64,000 nt of DNA from Candidatus Thalassolituus haligoni (GTDB lineage: Bacteria; Pseudomonadota; Gammaproteobacteria; Pseudomonadales; Oceanobacteraceae): the NCBI RefSeq assembly GCF_041222825.1, contig NZ_CP139482.1:3200001-3264000 (forward strand), given 5' to 3'. The notes beneath the pieces are model-generated. The model was not told the origin of the DNA and ran no database searches. It saw only the letters and a list, made by a program, of their open reading frames with translations. Position numbers and translations under genes: made by a program. The number at the start of each line of letters is the position of its first letter. Position 1 is the stretch's first letter. Of this stretch, positions 19,701-29,031 are shown in pieces.

Positions 19701-20437
19701 GGATTTATATTATCAACGACTTTAATGTTGATACCGCGCCCGAGACCTATACCAGTGTTACGCTGGATGATCTGGTGGAGTACAACAAACTTGCCACTGC
19801 CGACACCGACAAATTAAAAAATGGTGTATACCTCGATTTATCCGGCAGTGGTGAAAAAGTGCTGTCAAATGCCATCACTTTAAACTACTACAGCTATATC
19901 AACAGTTATCAGCCATCGGATTCGTCCTACCGCTCAGGTTGCGAGCCGGATACCGGAAAGAGCACCCTGTATGTTCTGTCATTGCAATACAGTGCAGGGG
20001 CTGCTTCGCTGTACAAGGAAGCGATTGAGTCCAACTTCCCCGGCATCCAGGACACTCCTGTTGTGGTGTATCAGGAAAAAGAGGTGGATGGCGATGGCAA
20101 TAGCAATGGCGATAATTCAACCGATGATCAGACCGAATACTGCCAATCGATTACGGATTTTGATTACCTGACGCACCTTGTTGATAGCGGGGTTTGTCCT
20201 GCTGATTTACTTGATGGCCCTGATGGTACTGATGACACAGACTTAACGGACTGCAGCAGTAATTGCGACACAACCGATGGTAGTGGCAGTGACGATAGTA
20301 GTGGCAGTGGCAATGATAGTGACGGTGGCGGTTCGATAATTTCATCACCCTCGATCGTTAATGGCACAACAACGGTTGAAGTAACCGGTGGGGATGACCC
20401 CGTAGAGCAGGCCTACTGGAGGGAACTGGAGCAATGA
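16787..20437 (+). CDS. pilY1: PilY1-like pilus tip adhesin (VWA domain plus PilC-type beta-propeller)
   Basis: A 1216-residue exported protein (signal peptide to about residue 22, ALA-DD). The N-terminal von Willebrand A domain carries a perfect MIDAS DTSGS at residues 43-47, and a second metal-loop candidate lies in FTDGEPNSD. An acidic Asp/Pro-rich linker lies near 310-325. The C-terminal half (about 500-1100) is the PilC-type propeller, with an EF-hand-like calcium loop DNDGDGDVD at 866-874, the site known in PilY1 to control pilus extension and retraction. A Gly/Ser/Asp-rich tail (about 1150-1185) precedes the end. Its stop overlaps the start of the next minor pilin (ATGA). Confidence 0.92.
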   Translation: MKLYWFTLIALGLFSHLPALADDTEIYVQRTTAASPNVVFIMDTSGSMNGNVYEDGKYVGSRLDVVREAAVEVINSTSNINISLFRFNSSNSQGAWMSSPMLSIDAEGVRNMVKDILYSYAPGGGTPITESIYEAAAYLRGDAMKYGKTTTANSDLCMVWEEQEVPVSSFSSQSASTRGLAQSNASAKAYGGVDTNLWWFRMMANGDAWAVKNYYIKSKKNSLEWLSWNKARKNYSGKQKLDSYGVTKSEYEASEPAWFMVMDAWMWSYVVNTSTGLYTAWDDIPEWFRTNALQYTYGIDKATYISYTASSIVDDSGDDPGDDPDPETETVLVCTEYLNLDDTHDGHGNYVSPITEECQTNHVVIFTDGEPNSDTDINSKVQSLLKELPSADFPNDSDFSANCSGNGGCAEEISYYLYNADNSDAFEGRQAIYVHTIGGFVGGSTQERLDDMASYGGGVSGNGSDSASLRLALTKIFENISKTSGTFAAPAVAVNAYNNLEHLDQLYYSVFSPSTAANWKGNIKRYRLDTSGDIMDADGDLAVDSTTGYFADNARSYWTLDEDAPDGETVNKGGIARRLSDPANRKIMTDISGSTISSAANRITSSNTTLLSNLPTTVPADDKADFIRWLAGYDPSSASTSAPRREMEDALHSRPVLLSYSSGSTTKTALFVGTNSGYLHAFNTDEDNPKEYFAFIPSDLFDSAYAYFSKSAERSYGLDGYISKYHIDTNGNNIIDSGEKAYLYTGMRRGGRNYYALDVSDLDAPKLAWTIKGGSGDFAELGQTWSKMLPVTVLWKGKQTDVLMFAGGYDATEDDNAKRTTHSMGNAIYMVEPATGKLLWKASSSSGNLKLSEMTSGIVGDLVPADNDGDGDVDTLYAADLGGRIWRLDLAQEDDLSNSPATFATGGVIADLGKDETEANNVRFFSTPDLTYSSRDTFLDKTTGASYSAGRYQLVIGSGYRAHPLNTATQDRIYIINDFNVDTAPETYTSVTLDDLVEYNKLATADTDKLKNGVYLDLSGSGEKVLSNAITLNYYSYINSYQPSDSSYRSGCEPDTGKSTLYVLSLQYSAGAASLYKEAIESNFPGIQDTPVVVYQEKEVDGDGNSNGDNSTDDQTEYCQSITDFDYLTHLVDSGVCPADLLDGPDGTDDTDLTDCSSNCDTTDGSGSDDSSGSGNDSDGGGSIISSPSIVNGTTTVEVTGGDDPVEQAYWRELEQ

Positions 20438-20937
20438 TACTGGTCAAGCGGGTTCCCGAACCAAGGAGAGCCTCGCCACCCGGTTTCACCCTGATCGAGT
20501 TAATGGTCACCATCGCTGTGTTTGCTATTCTCGCGGCGGTGGGCACCCCCTCTATGACCCGCTACTTTAATAACCAGACCGCAGACCGGATAGTGCGGCA
20601 GCTGAATACGGATATCCAGTTTGCTCGCAACCATGCACTGGCCTACAAGCTGGATGTTAACATCCAACCCAAATCCGGCAGCTGGAGTAATGGCTGGGAA
20701 GTTCGGGAGGCCTCGTCCAACATTCTCGTTCGTCAGGCGACACTGGATCCCACTGCGGGGACGGTATCCGCGTCGTCGATGTCGTCGGGGAATATATTAG
20801 CTTTCAACGGTGCTGGACGCGCAACCGCCGTTGGCGCGCTAACCATTACCATTACCGGATGTACAGGAGACAGGGTCTACCGCATTGAGATCTTGTCTAT
20901 TGGCCAAATCATTCGATCGGAGAGTAGCTGTGTCTAG
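20434..20937 (+). CDS. fimU: FimU-like type IV minor pilin (GspH/FimT family)
   Basis: A 167-residue class III prepilin: a leader of about 17 residues ending in PPG, then FTLIELMVTIAVFAILAAVG with Phe+1 and Glu+5. The next segment TADRIVRQLNTDIQFARNHAL is the conserved GspH/FimT region, and the C-terminal Cys pair (GCTGDR...SSCV) fits FimU. The ATG overlaps the pilY1 stop. In P. aeruginosa fimU precedes pilV; here it follows pilY1 and still precedes pilV. Confidence 0.85.
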   Translation: MILVKRVPEPRRASPPGFTLIELMVTIAVFAILAAVGTPSMTRYFNNQTADRIVRQLNTDIQFARNHALAYKLDVNIQPKSGSWSNGWEVREASSNILVRQATLDPTAGTVSASSMSSGNILAFNGAGRATAVGALTITITGCTGDRVYRIEILSIGQIIRSESSCV

Positions 20938-21538
20938 ATTACGCAGTGGCGCATTGTCTTCAAAAGGCTTCAGCCTGATTGAAATCATGGTGACGGTCGC
21001 CATTACCACCGTCGGTTTGGTCGGCCTGGTTGCCTTGTTACTGGAATCTGACCGCTCCGCCCAGGATTCCACCAGTCGCTCACTGGCATCCTGGATGATT
21101 GATGACTTGACCAATCGTATTATGGCCAATCAGGATGCCGTTGCCAGCTACGACACGGGGGGAGCTGCGGTCAATTGCTCCGCTCAGCCAACCATGTGTG
21201 CGGCCTATCACAACGGTACGGCACACGTTAACAATGCCATATGCAGCGGCGATCAACAGGCCGCTTTCGATTTATGGAACGTTGCCTGCCCTTCTAACGT
21301 TACCGTGCCAGGCTCGGACTTTACCCGAGCGGGCAATACCGATTTTATGGCGCCTCCCAAGCTGTATGTCAACGTACTGACAGGATTGGGGGTTGGTGCA
21401 TTATCCACCCAGGTTTCTATCACCATGACCTGGGATGTCAGAACCTCAGGCAGAGAAGCCGATGGCAGCACCAACTACCTGAATGAAGGCAATATCACCA
21501 GCCGTACTGACGCCCTTTCAACGGAAATAGATCTGTGA
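20930..21538 (+). CDS. pilV: Type IV pilus minor pilin PilV
   Basis: A 202-residue prepilin: short leader, then KGFSLIEIMVTVAITTVGLVGLVALL with Phe+1 and Glu+5, followed by the PilV-type segment SLASWMIDDLTNRIMANQDA. I choose the GTG at 20930, preceded by GGAGAG and overlapping the fimU-like gene by 8 bp; the longer frame from 20885 lies mostly in that gene. Joined to pilW by a stop/start overlap. Confidence 0.88.
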   Translation: MSRLRSGALSSKGFSLIEIMVTVAITTVGLVGLVALLLESDRSAQDSTSRSLASWMIDDLTNRIMANQDAVASYDTGGAAVNCSAQPTMCAAYHNGTAHVNNAICSGDQQAAFDLWNVACPSNVTVPGSDFTRAGNTDFMAPPKLYVNVLTGLGVGALSTQVSITMTWDVRTSGREADGSTNYLNEGNITSRTDALSTEIDL

Positions 21539-22374
21539 AAACCTTTCGTTTCAAACAACAGGGCATGACACTGATCGAGCTGATGATCGCTGGAGTTATC
21601 TCGATCATCATTGGCCTGGTCGTGATGCAATTAATGATAGGTTCAAATCGCGCATCGAACCGTATTGACGGCATGGCACAAGCACAAGAAAACGCCCGTT
21701 TTACCCTGACCTGGTTGGCCAAACAGGTTCGCCATGCAGGTTTTAACCCAGAGCTGTTTGGCGCTGCGATTCAACCAGTGGCTGACCTTTGCGCTGGCGC
21801 TGGCGTTGTGCCGCCAGCCAACGATGCAGCTTGCACCTGGGAAGCGACAGATCAGGCCGGAGACCGACTGGCAATCCGTCGCAAATTTAGAGATACAACA
21901 GATAACACCTGGGATCAGTTTACCTGCAGCGGCGTTGACCTGGCAGGCTTGCCGGGTGTCGATGATGAGTCTGTTATTATTGACGTCTACTGGGTTGCAT
22001 TAAATACCAGCGGAGGCACGGATGACGAATACGATGACGTACTGCGTTGTGCCAGTTATCTCGAGAACAGCGGTGCGGATACCATCCTCAGTGGCGGTGT
22101 TCAAACCATCGCCTCCGGTATCGAATCCTTTCAGGTGTTGTACGCAGACCCTGGCGCAGGTGGCACCAATGCCACCCGTTATGTACCGGCCGACCAGGCA
22201 ACCATCACTGACGTAACAACGATCCGTATTGCCATCCTGGCCAGAGCCTTCAGTGATGCTGCCAGGGTACAAGGAAAACGCAGCTATATTGTACTGGATG
22301 CCAATCCGATTACGCTGGAAGACAACACACCGCGCCAGATTCTGGCAACGACCGTGTTTTTCCCTAACCGCTAA
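21535..22374 (+). CDS. pilW: Type IV pilus minor pilin PilW
   Basis: A 279-residue prepilin starting at GTG 21535, overlapping the pilV stop. The leader ends in QQG and is followed by MTLIELMIAGVISIIIGLVV, with Met at +1 and Glu at +5. The PilW-like body includes QENARFTLTWLAKQVRHAGF. Acts with PilV and PilX in the priming and tip complex. The C-terminal part has paired cysteines. Confidence 0.88.
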   Translation: MKTFRFKQQGMTLIELMIAGVISIIIGLVVMQLMIGSNRASNRIDGMAQAQENARFTLTWLAKQVRHAGFNPELFGAAIQPVADLCAGAGVVPPANDAACTWEATDQAGDRLAIRRKFRDTTDNTWDQFTCSGVDLAGLPGVDDESVIIDVYWVALNTSGGTDDEYDDVLRCASYLENSGADTILSGGVQTIASGIESFQVLYADPGAGGTNATRYVPADQATITDVTTIRIAILARAFSDAARVQGKRSYIVLDANPITLEDNTPRQILATTVFFPNR

Positions 22375-22413
22375 CGTTTATATTCAGACTGACAACAGGA
22401 AACCTGAGTACTT

Positions 22414-22860
22414 ATGAGATTGTCTTCGAGAACGTCCAGAACACGCGGTGTTACCCTGATTGAACTGATGGTGGTGATTGCCATCATCGGTATTCTGGCA
22501 GCTATCGCTATTCCGGGCTATCACAATTATGTACGTCGTGCGCTTAGAACCGATACGATCAAGGAGCTCTCTCGTATCATGGCAGCACAAGAGCGCTACT
22601 ACTCTGATGAACTGACGTACAGCGCCGACTTGAGCCAGCTGGGTCTGACCTTGAATGGCGGTTTTTACCTGATCAAGGATAGCGGCAACGGCAGCACGAT
22701 ATACCAGGTCGCCGCCGCCAGCTGCAATGGTGCCCCTCTGACTCAATGTGTCCAGATAACCGCCACGCCTCAAGGCACACAAGCAGCCGACGGGACTCTG
22801 TTGATGGATTCAACCGGAAGCCAGACTCGTACCGTAGGAGCCGATGTGTACGAATGGTAG
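22414..22860 (+). CDS. pilE: Type IV minor pilin PilE
   Basis: A 148-residue prepilin with leader ending RTRG and helix VTLIELMVVIAIIGILAAIA, then IPGYHNYVRRALRTDTIKEL, the standard PilE type. The C-terminal Cys pair lies in SCNGAPLTQCV. Last gene of the pil cluster, 39 bp after pilW. The position next to ispH on the other strand matches Pseudomonas, which supports PilE rather than a major pilin. Confidence 0.88.
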   Translation: MRLSSRTSRTRGVTLIELMVVIAIIGILAAIAIPGYHNYVRRALRTDTIKELSRIMAAQERYYSDELTYSADLSQLGLTLNGGFYLIKDSGNGSTIYQVAAASCNGAPLTQCVQITATPQGTQAADGTLLMDSTGSQTRTVGADVYEW

Positions 22861-22874
22861 AGTCAGGAGTAATC

Positions 22875-22911
22875 AATCGCCCCGTTATGGCCCAACCAGG
22901 TGACGGGGATT
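22875..22911. terminator. Hairpin between pilE and ispH
   Basis: CCCCGT and ACGGGG, extended by AATC/GATT with a bulge, form a stem between convergent genes. No clear T-run, so termination strength is uncertain. Confidence 0.4.
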
Positions 22912-22987
22912 ATCAGCATTGATGGGTAATTCAGGTTTCACTACCGGAATATAAAACAAACAATAGCAAAAACCTCACAACCACCAC

Positions 22988-23932
22988 TCAGACCTCCTTC
23001 AATCTGAGTTCTTGCGGCAGCGAAAACACCACATTTTCTTCGGTGCCCTGCACTTCTTGTGGTGCTTGGCCACCCTGATCCACCAGGCACTGCACCACTT
23101 CTTTTACCAGTACTTCCGGTGCTGATGCCCCGGCGGTTACGCCAACGCTATGGATACCTTGCAGCCATTCGCCACGAATTTCACTGGCGTTATCCACCAG
23201 ATACGCTTTGGCACCCATACGCTCGCCCAGCTCTCGCAAGCGATTGGAGTTGGAACTGTTGGGGGAACCAACCACCAGTAAAACTTCGCATTCTGCAGCC
23301 AATTGCTTGACAGCGTCCTGACGGTTTTGGGTGGCATAACAAATGTCGTTCTTGCGCGGCCCCTGAATCTGGGGAAATTGCTCTCTCAGAGCGTCAATCA
23401 CCTTGGCGGTATCGTCCATCGATAACGTCGTCTGGGTGACATACGACAAGCGTGAGGCATCCCGGACTACCAGATTGGTTACATCCTGCTCATTTTCAAC
23501 CAGATAGATGCCCCCTCCCCGACGGTGATCATACTGGCCCATGGTGCCTTCCACTTCCGGGTGCCCTTTGTGGCCAATCAACACACATTCACTGCCATCG
23601 GCGCTGTAACGGGCCACTTCGAGGTGCACCTTGGTCACCAGCGGGCAGGTGGCATCAAAGACTTTCAAGCCCCGATCCGTGGCATTTTTGCGCACCGTCT
23701 GAGCAACACCATGAGCCGAGAAGATAACAATGCTGCCATCCGGTACTTCATCCAGCTCATCAACAAAAATGGCCCCACGCTGACGTAAGTCGTTCACCAC
23801 AAACTTGTTGTGCACCACTTCATGGCGCACATAAATCGGTGGATCGAACAACTCCAGCGCCCGGTTGACGATATCAATGGCACGATCAACTCCGGCACAA
23901 AACCCGCGCGGGTTGGCGAGCTTAATCTGCAT
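22988..23932 (-). CDS. ispH: 4-hydroxy-3-methylbut-2-enyl diphosphate reductase
   Basis: Iron-sulfur enzyme for the last step of the MEP isoprenoid pathway, yielding IPP and DMAPP. The 314-residue protein has the three cluster cysteines in [24 protein letters not shown] and [12 protein letters not shown], with the substrate motif [10 protein letters not shown]. It overlaps fkpB by 11 bp at its start. Last gene of the ribF-ileS-lspA-fkpB-ispH run. Confidence 0.96.
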   Translation of the reverse strand: MQIKLANPRGFCAGVDRAIDIVNRALELFDPPIYVRHEVVHNKFVVNDLRQRGAIFVDELDEVPDGSIVIFSAHGVAQTVRKNATDRGLKVFDATCPLVTKVHLEVARYSADGSECVLIGHKGHPEVEGTMGQYDHRRGGGIYLVENEQDVTNLVVRDASRLSYVTQTTLSMDDTAKVIDALREQFPQIQGPRKNDICYATQNRQDAVKQLAAECEVLLVVGSPNSSNSNRLRELGERMGAKAYLVDNASEIRGEWLQGIHSVGVTAGASAPEVLVKEVVQCLVDQGGQAPQEVQGTEENVVFSLPQELRLKEV

Positions 23933-24380
23933 GGGCGTTCTCTACGGCCTTGACGTCGAGAATCTGTACTTCAAAGGTCAGAATCTTGCCTGCCAGTGGA
24001 TGGTTAAAATCCACTTCCACCCAGTCACCTTCAACACTGGCAATCACTCCCGGCAGTTCGGTGTTGGAGGCATCGGCAAATGACACCACCAAGCCTGGAG
24101 AAATCGGCAGATCAGCAGCAAAATCTGAACGTTTCATACGTTGGACATTGTTCGGATTATGCTGACCAAAAGCGTGCTCCGGGGCGACACTGAAAGTCTT
24201 GTGATCCCCTACTGCCAATCCTGGCAGCAGGCTTTCAAAACCTTCTGGCAGATTACCGTCACCGATCACCAACTGTGCCGGAGTGGCCTCAAAGGTGGAA
24301 TCAATCACCTGGCCATCCGCCAGTTTCAGGGCAAAGTGAAGAGATACGGTACTACCACTGGAAATGATGTCTGTAGCCAT
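23922..24380 (-). CDS. fkpB: FKBP-type peptidyl-prolyl isomerase FkpB (SlpA)
   Basis: A 152-residue SlyD-like [29 protein letters not shown] at the front, then the flap-inserted domain ([21 protein letters not shown]) and the closing [19 protein letters not shown]. No His-rich tail, which separates it from SlyD. Cytosolic proline isomerase and chaperone. Lies between lspA and ispH as in most gammaproteobacteria. Confidence 0.93.
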   Translation of the reverse strand: MATDIISSGSTVSLHFALKLADGQVIDSTFEATPAQLVIGDGNLPEGFESLLPGLAVGDHKTFSVAPEHAFGQHNPNNVQRMKRSDFAADLPISPGLVVSFADASNTELPGVIASVEGDWVEVDFNHPLAGKILTFEVQILDVKAVENAHAD

Positions 24381-24445
24381 GGGGTCACCTTTTGTTATGC
24401 TTTTGTGCGGCTTTTGTGCTGCTTTTACAACGCTGCAGCGCTGAT

Positions 24446-24967
24446 TTAATCGCCATGCGTTTTAGCTACAGCAGCTGATTTATTACTATTGATACTGTCG
24501 CGAATTACGTCGATAGCCATCATGATGGCACCGATTGTAATCGCCGAGTCAGCAATATTAAACGCTGGGAAATAAGCGTTTTGCCAGTGCACCGAGATAA
24601 AATCAATCACATGTCCGAACAGGACACGGTCAAACAGGTTACCCAGTGCCCCACCCAGAATCAGCGCCAGCGCAATGCCAAGCCAGCGTTGATGTCGAGG
24701 TAATCGGCTCATCCAGACCACCAGCATGACACTGACGGCGGCCGAGATAAACGTAAAGAACCAGCGTTGCCAGCCCGGTTGGTCGGCCAGCAAACTGAAT
24801 GCAGCCCCTTTGTTGTACAGCAGGGTAAAATCCAGCACCGGTAGCAAGTAGATCGGATCACCATAAATCAGCCAGGCTTCAGCAACCTGCTTGGTGGCAA
24901 TATCGACCACAAACACCAACACGGTGAGCCAGACCCAGACCAGTGCACTTGTTTTAATAGATGGCAT
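24446..24967 (-). CDS. lspA: Lipoprotein signal peptidase (signal peptidase II)
   Basis: Inner-membrane aspartyl protease that cleaves prolipoprotein signal peptides. The 173-residue protein has four hydrophobic segments. The catalytic pair sits in GNLFDRVLFGHVIDFI and FNIADSAITIG. Start/stop overlap with ileS (1 bp) gives tight coupling. Confidence 0.96.
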   Translation of the reverse strand: MPSIKTSALVWVWLTVLVFVVDIATKQVAEAWLIYGDPIYLLPVLDFTLLYNKGAAFSLLADQPGWQRWFFTFISAAVSVMLVVWMSRLPRHQRWLGIALALILGGALGNLFDRVLFGHVIDFISVHWQNAYFPAFNIADSAITIGAIMMAIDVIRDSINSNKSAAVAKTHGD

Positions 24968-27873
24968 CAGGCGTACAGGCGAACTTCGCCCTCTCCTTCA
25001 ACGTTGTCGATACAACGACCACACAAGGTCGGGTGCTCGATGTGACGACCGACTGTGTCGCTGTGGTGCCAACAACGCTCACATTTTTCGGCGGTTGATG
25101 CCGTAACGTTGATACGCAAGCCGCTCAGCTCGGTAGCGTCGCCCATATCATTGGTGAACGGCTCAACCCTGGCTGCTGAAGTCATCAGCACAAAGCGTAA
25201 TTCGTTGCCCAGTTTTTCCAGTGCTGGCTTGAGTTCGTCACTGGCATACAACACCAGGTCTGCACCCAGGCTGGCACCGATGATTTTGTCACCACGGGCT
25301 TTTTCCAGCTGACCATTCACCGCTTCCTTGACCCTGAGAATGGTTTGCCAGTAGTGGTTATCAAAGCCGTTGTCATTAAGTGCAGGAAAGCCGGTATACC
25401 ATTCTGCCAGCAGCACCGACGCATCACGCTCGCCTGGCAGGTTGTCCCAGATTTCTTCGGCGGTAAACGACAATATCGGCGCAATCCAGCGAGCCATGGC
25501 TTCCAGTACATGGAACAGAGCGGTTTGGGCACTGCGGCGCGGCAGGCCGTCGGCCTTGCAGGTGTATTGACGATCCTTGATGACATCCAGATAGAAGCCA
25601 CCCAGTTCACTGACGCAGAAGTTCATCAGTGTTTTGGTCAGGCCCTTGAAGTCATAATCCATATAGAAGGCAATCACCTTCTCTTGCAGCGTACGGGTGT
25701 AATCCACCATCCAGGCATCCAATGGCAGCAGCTGTTCGCCCGCGACCAGATCGGTCTGTGGATCAAAACCATGAATATTGGCCAACAAGAAACGACAGGT
25801 ATTGCGCACTCGACGATAGGCATCGGCGTTACGTTTGAGAATCTCGTCGGAGACGGTCATTTCGCCGCTGTAGTCGGTGTCGGCAACCCACCAGCGCAAG
25901 ATGTCGCCCCCCAGACTGTTCAGCACTTTTTGTGGCTCAACGGTGTTACCCAAGGATTTCGACATTTTGCGACCATTGGCATCCACGGTAAAACCATGGG
26001 TCAGCACGGTTTTGTACGGAGCTTGTCCATAAGCTGCCACACTGGTCAGCAAGGAACTCTGGAACCAGCCACGGTGCTGATCAGAACCCTCCAGATACAT
26101 ATCCGCCGGGAAGGTCAGCTCTTCGCGCCGCTGGCATACCGAGGTATGTGTTACACCGGAGTCGAACCAGACATCCAGCGTGTCGGTAACCTTGGCGTAT
26201 TCCGCCGCTTCATCACCCAGTAATTCTGCTACATCCAGCTCGAACCAGGCATCAATGCCAGTGGCTTCCACTTTCAGTGCCACCTGCTCAATCAGCTCCG
26301 CTGTGCGCGGGTGCAGTGCGCTGCTGTCCTTGTGCACAAACAAGGCGATTGGTACACCCCAGGTACGCTGCCGCGAGATACACCAGTCCGGCCGATCCGT
26401 CATCATGCTTTCAATACGGGCCTTGCCCCAACCCGGACGCCATTCAACGGCATTTTCCACTTCGTGCATCGCCTGTTCCAGCAGGCCATTCTGGTTCATG
26501 GCAATAAACCACTGTGGGGTGGCGCGGAAGATGATTGGGGTTTTGTGACGCCAGCAATGCGGATAACTGTGCGTGATATTGGCTTTTTTCAGCAATGCAC
26601 CGCACTCGTTGAGAATCCCCAAGACGCGGAAGTTACCCTTGTCAGCCGTGCTGAGCCCGGTCAGTTCCAATGCTTGCAAGGCCGCGTTATCAATAAAATG
26701 ACCATGGCTGTCAACCAGCATCTCGGCGGCAGTGATACCAAAAACCTGACAGACGTTATAGTCGTCGGCACCATGCATCGGAGCGGTATGAACAGAGCCA
26801 GTGCCGGAGTCAGCCGTCACATGCTCACCGGTGATAATCGGTACGTATTTTTCTGCGCTATCGGCCGCAGGCATAAAGGGATGTCGAACCACAAACGGGG
26901 CACTGTCGCCAGCGGCCAGCTGTTCAGGGGTCCAACCCAATACCGCGCCCTTGGTGGTGGCAACCACGTCAAAACCGGTGGCATCGAGACCATAACGACT
27001 CATCGCATCGTTCACCAGATCAGCGGCCAGCACCAGTAATTCATCCTGCTCTTTCAGCAATACCAGCGAGTATTCCAGCGTTGGATGTACCGATACCGCT
27101 TCGTTCGCTGGCAATGTCCAGGGGGTCGTTGTCCAGATCACAATACTGGCCGGTTTGGCCACCAGTGATGCATCCCCAGCAAAAGCAGACAGCAGTCTGG
27201 CGGTATCCGGGAAGGCAAACTTCACATCAATCGCCACCGACTTTTTATCCTGGTGTTCAACCTCGGCTTCGGCCAGGGCAGAACCACAAGCCGGACACCA
27301 GTTCACCGGTTTGAAGCCCTTGTGCAGATGGCCCTTGTCGATGATTTTGCCCAGCGTCCGAATGATGTCCGCTTCGGTTGTAAAATCCATGGTGAGGTAA
27401 GGGTTATCCCAGTCGCCCAACACCATCAGGCGCTTGAAATCTTCGCGCTGGCCGTCAACCTGTTTGGCAGCGTATTCGCGGCAGTGGCGGCGGAATTCAC
27501 TGGCGCTCACCTTGTCGCCGACCTTGCCAACCTGTTCTTCGACTTTGAGTTCGATCGGCAGACCATGGCAGTCCCAGCCAGGTACATACGGGGCATCAAA
27601 GCCGCTCATGGTGCGCGACTTGACGATCATGTCTTTCAGAATCTTGTTTACCGCGTGGCCGATATGAATCTTGCCGTTGGCGTATGGAGGGCCATCGTGC
27701 AGTACAAACTTGTTACGCCCGGCACGGGCAGCACGAATCTGCTGGTACAGCCCCATGCTCTCCCAGCGCGCCAGCATGTCCGGTTCACGCTTGGCCAGAT
27801 TGCCACGCATCGGAAATTCGGTATCCGGCAAATTCAGGGTCGGTTTGTACTGGCTGTCCACTTTATCGTTCAT
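24967..27873 (-). CDS. ileS: Isoleucyl-tRNA synthetase
   Basis: Class I synthetase of 968 residues. It has the HIGH signature in [16 protein letters not shown], the KMSKS loop in [10 protein letters not shown] near residue 635, the CP1 editing domain between them, and a C-terminal zinc finger ([12 protein letters not shown] and [11 protein letters not shown]). Essential for translation. It overlaps ribF by 11 bp and lspA by 1 bp, the usual operon layout. Confidence 0.97.
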   Translation of the reverse strand: MNDKVDSQYKPTLNLPDTEFPMRGNLAKREPDMLARWESMGLYQQIRAARAGRNKFVLHDGPPYANGKIHIGHAVNKILKDMIVKSRTMSGFDAPYVPGWDCHGLPIELKVEEQVGKVGDKVSASEFRRHCREYAAKQVDGQREDFKRLMVLGDWDNPYLTMDFTTEADIIRTLGKIIDKGHLHKGFKPVNWCPACGSALAEAEVEHQDKKSVAIDVKFAFPDTARLLSAFAGDASLVAKPASIVIWTTTPWTLPANEAVSVHPTLEYSLVLLKEQDELLVLAADLVNDAMSRYGLDATGFDVVATTKGAVLGWTPEQLAAGDSAPFVVRHPFMPAADSAEKYVPIITGEHVTADSGTGSVHTAPMHGADDYNVCQVFGITAAEMLVDSHGHFIDNAALQALELTGLSTADKGNFRVLGILNECGALLKKANITHSYPHCWRHKTPIIFRATPQWFIAMNQNGLLEQAMHEVENAVEWRPGWGKARIESMMTDRPDWCISRQRTWGVPIALFVHKDSSALHPRTAELIEQVALKVEATGIDAWFELDVAELLGDEAAEYAKVTDTLDVWFDSGVTHTSVCQRREELTFPADMYLEGSDQHRGWFQSSLLTSVAAYGQAPYKTVLTHGFTVDANGRKMSKSLGNTVEPQKVLNSLGGDILRWWVADTDYSGEMTVSDEILKRNADAYRRVRNTCRFLLANIHGFDPQTDLVAGEQLLPLDAWMVDYTRTLQEKVIAFYMDYDFKGLTKTLMNFCVSELGGFYLDVIKDRQYTCKADGLPRRSAQTALFHVLEAMARWIAPILSFTAEEIWDNLPGERDASVLLAEWYTGFPALNDNGFDNHYWQTILRVKEAVNGQLEKARGDKIIGASLGADLVLYASDELKPALEKLGNELRFVLMTSAARVEPFTNDMGDATELSGLRINVTASTAEKCERCWHHSDTVGRHIEHPTLCGRCIDNVEGEGEVRLYA

Positions 27874-28879
27874 AACGGGTCGCTTCTGAGAAATTCAATT
27901 CGGTCGTGGTGATCCGGGACGATCCCGCATCACGGAAAGAGTGTGGCAAGGTGGCGAAATAGCGCTGGGCCGAGCGTTTGTCGTCATCAATGGCTTCGCG
28001 TAACGCCTCCAGGCCATCAAAGCTGCGTTCGCCACGAATTTTGTGCCAGAACTCAACGGTCAGGTGATGGCCATACAGATCACCAGAAAAACCAAACAGA
28101 TGTACTTCCAGTGACGGTTCTGGCATTGAACTGATGGTCGGCTTCACACCAATATTGGCAACGCCCAGATAGTCTTCACCAGTTTCCTGAATATGGGCGA
28201 CTACAGCATACACACCATTTAATGGCAGGCGATGACGCTTGACCAGCACATTGGCGGTTGGCGTATTCAGTGTACGTCCAAGCTCCCGTCCATGGGCAAC
28301 TCGTCCGGACATACGATAGGCACGCCCCAGTAATTTGCGCACTTCACCCAGACGGTCAGCTTCGAGCTCTTTACGAACACGGGTACTACTGACCCGCTCT
28401 CCCGCCACAAGAAAGGTCGAGGAATCCCGCACTTCAAAGCCATACTGCAAGCCTGCACTTGCCAGCGCCTGGTAATCGCCACGACGATCACAACCGAAGT
28501 GGAAATCATCCCCCACGATCAGATGGCGAATACCCAGCGTATCAACCAGTACCTGTTTGATAAAATCATCCGCCGACATCGAACGTAATGCTTGATTAAA
28601 CGGCAGACACAAAACGTAGTCGACGTGATCGGCATCGAGATCTAGCAGCTTTTCGCGCAGGTTTGCCAGACGCGCCGGTGCTTTGTCAGCGGCAAAAAAC
28701 TCTTTTGGTTGCGGCTCGAAAATCATCACCAGCGTTGGTACGCCCAACGCATTCGCAGCATCGTGCAAACCACGCAAAATAGCCTGATGCCCCAGGTGCA
28801 AGCCATCGAAATTACCGATGGTCACGGCGCAACCCGAGAATTCCGCTGGAATATTATGTAAGCCTCGCAGCAGACGCAT
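27863..28879 (-). CDS. ribF: Bifunctional riboflavin kinase/FAD synthetase
   Basis: Makes FMN and FAD from riboflavin. The N-terminal nucleotidyltransferase domain shows [13 protein letters not shown] and the C-terminal flavokinase domain (about 185-310) includes [10 protein letters not shown] and GVYAVVA. 338 residues is a little longer than E. coli because of an extended C-terminus that reaches into ileS. First gene of its operon; see the leader at 28899-28957. Confidence 0.95.
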   Translation of the reverse strand: MRLLRGLHNIPAEFSGCAVTIGNFDGLHLGHQAILRGLHDAANALGVPTLVMIFEPQPKEFFAADKAPARLANLREKLLDLDADHVDYVLCLPFNQALRSMSADDFIKQVLVDTLGIRHLIVGDDFHFGCDRRGDYQALASAGLQYGFEVRDSSTFLVAGERVSSTRVRKELEADRLGEVRKLLGRAYRMSGRVAHGRELGRTLNTPTANVLVKRHRLPLNGVYAVVAHIQETGEDYLGVANIGVKPTISSMPEPSLEVHLFGFSGDLYGHHLTVEFWHKIRGERSFDGLEALREAIDDDKRSAQRYFATLPHSFRDAGSSRITTTELNFSEATRYER

Positions 28880-28898
28880 GAGCGATGACAGTCCTCAG

Positions 28899-28957
28899 TG
28901 GTTCAGTTACCTGAACATAAAAGGTAACCAGGCAAAAATACAAGGGGCTGGATTATA
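28899..28957 (-). promoter_or_regulatory. ribF leader: -10 element and overlapping inverted repeats
   Basis: A perfect minus-strand TATAAT occupies 28952-28957, but no good -35 lies at the right distance. Downstream, GTTCAG-TTAC-CTGAAC (28901-28916) overlaps a second repeat, GTTACC (28906-28911) with GGTAAC (28923-28928), and TGGTT with AACCA outside. The two stems cannot form together. This is not an FMN riboswitch: none of its conserved core is present. Confidence 0.4.
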
Positions 28958-29031
28958 GCCAAGGCACTGCGCGGGGAACAGTCAAACCCCGGAAACAGCG
29001 TGTATCAACAGGATTTAACCTTCTCTCCCCG

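Noticed and set aside
28880..29031. FMN riboswitch upstream of ribF
   Set aside because: None of the conserved RFN core sequences are present.
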